Positions 60,821 to 64,000 of a DNA stretch of 64,000 nt are shown piece after piece. Below the pieces are notes generated by a model, which was not told the origin of the DNA, ran no database searches, and worked only from the letters and a program-made list of their open reading frames with translations. The first letter of the stretch is position 1, and each line of letters starts with the position of its first letter. Source of the DNA: Pseudomonas mandelii. GTDB taxonomy: Bacteria > Pseudomonadota > Gammaproteobacteria > Pseudomonadales > Pseudomonadaceae. The stretch covers positions 5,177,501-5,241,500 of the forward strand of contig NZ_LT629796.1 in NCBI RefSeq assembly GCF_900106065.1, given 5' to 3'. A program made the position numbers and the translations under genes.

Positions 60821-61865
60821 CAGCTTCGACACGCTTGAAGGACAATGAAAGGATTTTCTTGATCTGCCTGGCCATGGGCGTTTCTATCTTTTTGTGGATG
60901 ATGTAAGACGCACTGATCATCAAGGCGATGGTGCCCCACAGTAGTACGTGCGGGTTCATCGCCGGATAGGCAAGGTTAAAGATCATAAAGCCGATCATTT
61001 GATGGAGCAGGTAAAGGGGATAAGTGAGCGCGCCTAATGCCGTCCAGTTCAATGCACCGATGGCTGCCGTTTTATTCGTTGCGATCAAAAGAAAGGTCAT
61101 GAAGAACAGGGTAACCATGCCGCATACGATCAGAAGATCGAATTCGGTTGAATATTTTGATTCGAGCAGTTGGGCCCAGGCAATGGCGGTGTAGTTGGCC
61201 AATGCCAATGACCCTGCCAACAGGAGCACCCGTGTCGTTGTGAATCCCTTGGCCCAGATAATGTAGAACGTCGAGCCCGCGATGAAATAGGCCGCGTAAT
61301 CGGTAATTAATATCGAGCGCAGCTTTTCAAAAGCCAGGACTTCTGCGGTGGCGGAGACCAACAGCCACAGTACGAGGAAGGTCTCTATTTTTTCTATTTT
61401 CTTGAAGCCCAACAGAATGGAGATCATCAGGTAGAACTTTATTTCGACAAACAGCGACCAGTAGACCCCGTCAATCGGTGGCACACCCATCAAGTCGCCA
61501 AGGAATGTCATGTTAATCATGTATTGGTAAATATCAGCCGTGAATCTTGGCCGGCCGATGGCAAGTGTGATCAGGAACGTCAGGGTGCAGCACACCCAGA
61601 AAGCAGGGCAGAGACGAACGACACGGGATATAAAAAATGCCTTGAGGTTATTGCCCGAAGCGGTCATCAGAATGACGAATCCGCTGATCATGAAAAACAG
61701 TTCGACGCCCAGATAACCGTATTTGGCAGGCTCGGCCAACAACGGGTAGGGCATTACTGACATGTCGCCTTTTGCATACCCCCGAAAAGCATAGTGAAAA
61801 AACACGACTGCGATTGCCGCGAGAAAACGCAGCAAGTCCAGTTCTTTCAGCCGGCCTTTGATCAT
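60816..61865 (-). CDS. Acyltransferase 3 family membrane protein
   Basis: The 349-aa protein has about ten membrane helices and the acyltransferase-3 signatures: ELDLLRFLAAIAVVFFHYAF (with the catalytic His), FFMISGFVIL, and the RVVRLCPAFW arginine pair. These enzymes O-acetylate exopolysaccharide, O-antigen or Nod-factor sugars across the membrane. The ATG at 61865 has GGAGCG. It is on the same strand as the GH16 and galE genes and may finish a polysaccharide locus. Confidence 0.88.
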   Translation of the reverse strand: MIKGRLKELDLLRFLAAIAVVFFHYAFRGYAKGDMSVMPYPLLAEPAKYGYLGVELFFMISGFVILMTASGNNLKAFFISRVVRLCPAFWVCCTLTFLITLAIGRPRFTADIYQYMINMTFLGDLMGVPPIDGVYWSLFVEIKFYLMISILLGFKKIEKIETFLVLWLLVSATAEVLAFEKLRSILITDYAAYFIAGSTFYIIWAKGFTTTRVLLLAGSLALANYTAIAWAQLLESKYSTEFDLLIVCGMVTLFFMTFLLIATNKTAAIGALNWTALGALTYPLYLLHQMIGFMIFNLAYPAMNPHVLLWGTIALMISASYIIHKKIETPMARQIKKILSLSFKRVEAD

Positions 61866-61942
61866 GTCTATGCGCTCCAGACGTGTTAGCGCTGAATGGA
61901 AACTGACCACGTTGCCGATTGAAATTTGATCCGGGCTGAACG

Positions 61943-62179
61943 CTATAGCAGCAGTAGCGCTTCGTGGAGTTCTATTGAAGGTGTCATGCCTTCTTCTTTG
62001 CGTCGGCTGTCGAGCCAACGTCTGGTTTTGTCTATATCGAAGATCTGGCCCTGATCCATCAAGTTCAAAAGGAGCTCATCGGACACCCGATAGCGCCCGC
62101 AATCCGGGCAATCCCTTTCCTCCCACGGGCCCTGACACTGAATGCGTTCCGCCACGCCGACACAGATAAGGCAATTCAT
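61943..62179 (-). CDS. Small zinc-ribbon-like protein
   Basis: The 78-aa protein has CLIC near the N-terminus (Cys3 and Cys6), a further Cys near residue 15, and CPDCG near residue 24. Four cysteines in two C-x2-C knuckles fit a zinc ribbon. The rest (RYRVSDELLLNLMDQGQIFDIDKTRRWLDSRRKEE) is helical. The role is unknown. It lies 78 bp upstream of the acyltransferase on the same strand. Confidence 0.65.
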   Translation of the reverse strand: MNCLICVGVAERIQCQGPWEERDCPDCGRYRVSDELLLNLMDQGQIFDIDKTRRWLDSRRKEEGMTPSIELHEALLLL

Positions 62180-62378
62180 CGTGATCATCCATTTTTGTTA
62201 TTTAACCGTCGCCGTGAGCCGGTTGAGACGCCCGGTACGGGAATCGTCGGTGGCACGGAGGAGGCTGGAACGCGGTCGACCCCTGCGGTCGAAAGAAAGT
62301 TCAGGGCGGTGGCGCTGTCAGGATAAACAGGTCGTATCTATCACCTGAGCCGACGTCAGCCAGGCGACGATTGAATGG

Positions 62379-63857
62379 CTATCGACGCCGTTGCCACACC
62401 TTGACGTAGTCGACGCGGAAGGTAGAGGGCAGGTCAGCATCGTCGACCACGCCGAACCACTGCCACATGGCCTCACTGTCAAACACAACCTGCATCGGGA
62501 AGAAGAAATGGTTGTTTTTCGATTCCCTGACCAGCACGCCATCGACGTACCAACGCAGGGTGTCGGGCTGCCAGTCGAAGCCGTAGACATGGAAGGTATC
62601 CGCCAGGCGCCAGGGACTGATCCAGACGCTGCCGTCGGCGATATGCTCGGTGCTATGCGGCGTGGCCCACAGGTGGGCGTTCATGTTGTACGAACGGTCT
62701 AACGCTGCGTTTTTCGTCTTACCGCCGATTTCGAAGATGTCGATCTCGGTGGCGTTGTCCGTCATGCCCGTCCACGCGAGCCAGAAGGCGCTGGAACCGG
62801 CCGAGTTCATGGGTTTGGCGCGTGCCTCGTAATACCCGTAGAACCCGCGCTCGTTGGTCCGGACCATCGCTGAGGTGTAGTCCTTGAAACCAAGTTGTAC
62901 GTATTTCTGCGGCAGGGTTTCCTTGCGAAAAACAATGTTCAGGTTGCCATTGTGGACGCTGGCATTGGCCGGGGTGAAAAGTGCCGGTTTGCGTCCGAGC
63001 GACTCGTTCCCTATGGCGTTGTTGACGTGCCAGCGTTCGAGATCGAGGGTGGTGCCATTGAAGTCGTCGGACAGTTTCGTGTCGAGCACCCACTGGCCGG
63101 CATTGACCTGGTCGGACAGCGGCAGGTTGGCGTTGGTCTGGGCCGGCAATCGGCCCAGCGGTCCGACACGGGTCCAGGTATCGGCCTGTTTGGGAATGGC
63201 AACTGACCATTTATCCGCCAGGTACTGAAATGCGCGCTGGCGTTCTGCGAGGGAGGCAAACGCACGGTCGTACACCAACACTTCCGCGATGTCGCCGCGA
63301 AAGTTGTCGGCATTGCCGACCACATTGCGCCCGACGGCATACGGACCAATCGGCACATCGTAAAGCTCCAGGACGGAGACGGTCGGCACATACGCGGTGG
63401 TCTGTTGCAGGCTGATGGCGAAGTTCGGCAACACGTTATCGTTGTGGGCGGTTTGTGGGCGTGAGCTGAACAACCGTTGCCAGGGATCGGCCTCGGCTTG
63501 CTCGGGCAATCGACGGGACACAATCAATACCGTCACAGGGCCTTTGGCGCTGCGAATGGTTTTACCCACAAACGCCGACACGCCACTGAAGCGCACGACC
63601 GAATGACCGTTCAGGGCGTTTGCCATCCGCTGTGGCTGCGAGGCGGCATCGTCCACTGTGGCGTGATGGGACTCGCCGGATTTGTCGCTCCAGTGCTGGA
63701 CACGGTTCTGCGCATCCAGGGTCATTGAAGATGCATCGGCCGCATCCAGCCACAGCACGAGCCCGGTGGTGGGTACACCGGGGGGCGCTTGTGCGGCGTT
63801 GCAAACCATCGACACCGATAGCAGCAGGGCCAGCACAGAGGCATTAAACATCGGCAT
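62379..63857 (-). CDS. Exported GH16 polysaccharide hydrolase with LamG-like domain
   Basis: The 492-aa precursor has a signal peptide (cut after CNAA, near residue 22), an N-terminal concanavalin-like LamG domain (residues 30-215, GLVLWLDAADASSMTLDAQN) and a C-terminal GH16 domain. The GH16 catalytic set E-x-D-x-x-E is visible as EIDIFE near residue 370. The enzymes cleave beta-1,3/1,4-glucans, agarose, carrageenan or similar glycans. The ATG at 63857 overlaps the galE stop as TGATG. Such hydrolases in exopolysaccharide clusters trim or release the polymer. Confidence 0.85.
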   Translation of the reverse strand: MPMFNASVLALLLSVSMVCNAAQAPPGVPTTGLVLWLDAADASSMTLDAQNRVQHWSDKSGESHHATVDDAASQPQRMANALNGHSVVRFSGVSAFVGKTIRSAKGPVTVLIVSRRLPEQAEADPWQRLFSSRPQTAHNDNVLPNFAISLQQTTAYVPTVSVLELYDVPIGPYAVGRNVVGNADNFRGDIAEVLVYDRAFASLAERQRAFQYLADKWSVAIPKQADTWTRVGPLGRLPAQTNANLPLSDQVNAGQWVLDTKLSDDFNGTTLDLERWHVNNAIGNESLGRKPALFTPANASVHNGNLNIVFRKETLPQKYVQLGFKDYTSAMVRTNERGFYGYYEARAKPMNSAGSSAFWLAWTGMTDNATEIDIFEIGGKTKNAALDRSYNMNAHLWATPHSTEHIADGSVWISPWRLADTFHVYGFDWQPDTLRWYVDGVLVRESKNNHFFFPMQVVFDSEAMWQWFGVVDDADLPSTFRVDYVKVWQRRR

Positions 63858-64000
63858 CACTTCACGGCACTCAGCACTGGCGTTTCGAATGAAGACTGAT
63901 ACCCCTGCGGATTACACGACTGCCACCGCCAGGTATCGATAATCATCTGTTGAAGATCGCGCTGCGCGGTCCAGCCCAGTTCCCGCCCGGCCTTGCTGGG
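63857..64000 (-). CDS. galE: UDP-glucose 4-epimerase, C-terminal part
   Basis: Only the last 47 residues are inside the window. They read SKAGRELGWTAQRDLQQMI then IDTWRWQSCNPQGYQSSFE, the typical GalE end (LGW...DTWRWQxxNPxGY). GalE interconverts UDP-glucose and UDP-galactose for polysaccharide synthesis. It overlaps the GH16 gene by TGATG and continues past 64000. Confidence 0.85.
   Translation of the reverse strand, partial: PSKAGRELGWTAQRDLQQMIIDTWRWQSCNPQGYQSSFETPVLSAVK

Overview
The window reads as chromosomal DNA of a fluorescent-group Pseudomonas. The evidence is high GC, gene content typical of that genus (SpuD/PotF polyamine uptake, gamma-glutamylated putrescine pathway, ThpR, DUF1428, TspO, DUF1206) and many interspersed palindromic REP elements with the GGAGCGAGCCTGCTCGCG, GGAGCGAGGCTTGCCCGCG and GAGGGAGCTTGCTCCCGC cores. 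No rRNA, tRNA, CRISPR array, transposase or phage gene was seen. The assignment rests on recognition, not on a search.

Layout. 1-5.2 kb: an HD-domain/hypothetical/Rrf2 gene set divergent from a type-II-NADH-dehydrogenase-like flavoprotein, then redox genes (glutaredoxin, AhpD-like protein) divergent from an AraC regulator. 5.3-10.2 kb: a regulator with TPR-like N-terminus, a beta-propeller, a 30-aa membrane peptide coupled to an 89-aa protein, a lipoprotein, DUF1428 and thpR. 10.3-21.4 kb: polyamine block. potG-potH-potI and a separate potF/spuD import putrescine; puuA, puuB, puuC and puuD turn it into GABA by gamma-glutamylation; puuR closes the block. 21.5-26.6 kb: a Nudix hydrolase, a DUF6152/DUF6644 pair, and three paralogous secreted cysteine-repeat proteins around a GNAT gene that has an attenuator-like leader. 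This is the least explained part of the window.

26.6-32.2 kb: a structured leader before a small DUF gene, then a betaine/N-methylproline catabolic module: TetR regulator, ProC-like reductase, DgcA/StcD-like demethylase and a betaine-binding protein, with matching inverted-repeat operators. 32.3-42.2 kb: YcaC-like hydrolase, VOC protein, EamA and MFS exporters with an HxlR regulator, tspO, DUF1206, AraC/SDR pair and katG. 42.6-46.6 kb: an overlapping operon of a sialidase-like protein and a membrane protein, then an LtaS-like phosphotransferase. 46.9-53.9 kb: an AraC/isochorismatase pair, a pncC-type cinA gene, a frameshifted small zinc-binding gene, a secreted CAP-domain protein and a chemoreceptor. 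54-58.2 kb: a short-type ilvD, a LysR regulator and a drug-efflux MFS gene. 58.3-64 kb: a decayed repeat-protein remnant, a GH13 trehalose-synthase-like enzyme, then the 3' end of what looks like a polysaccharide locus (acyltransferase, GH16 hydrolase, C-terminus of GalE).

The strongest candidate for something undescribed is the 23.2-25.8 kb cluster. It has three exported proteins, each with exactly six C-x11-C modules in three A-B pairs. Two of them share a duplicated upstream region carrying a GGAACTT (sigma-E/AlgU-like) element.
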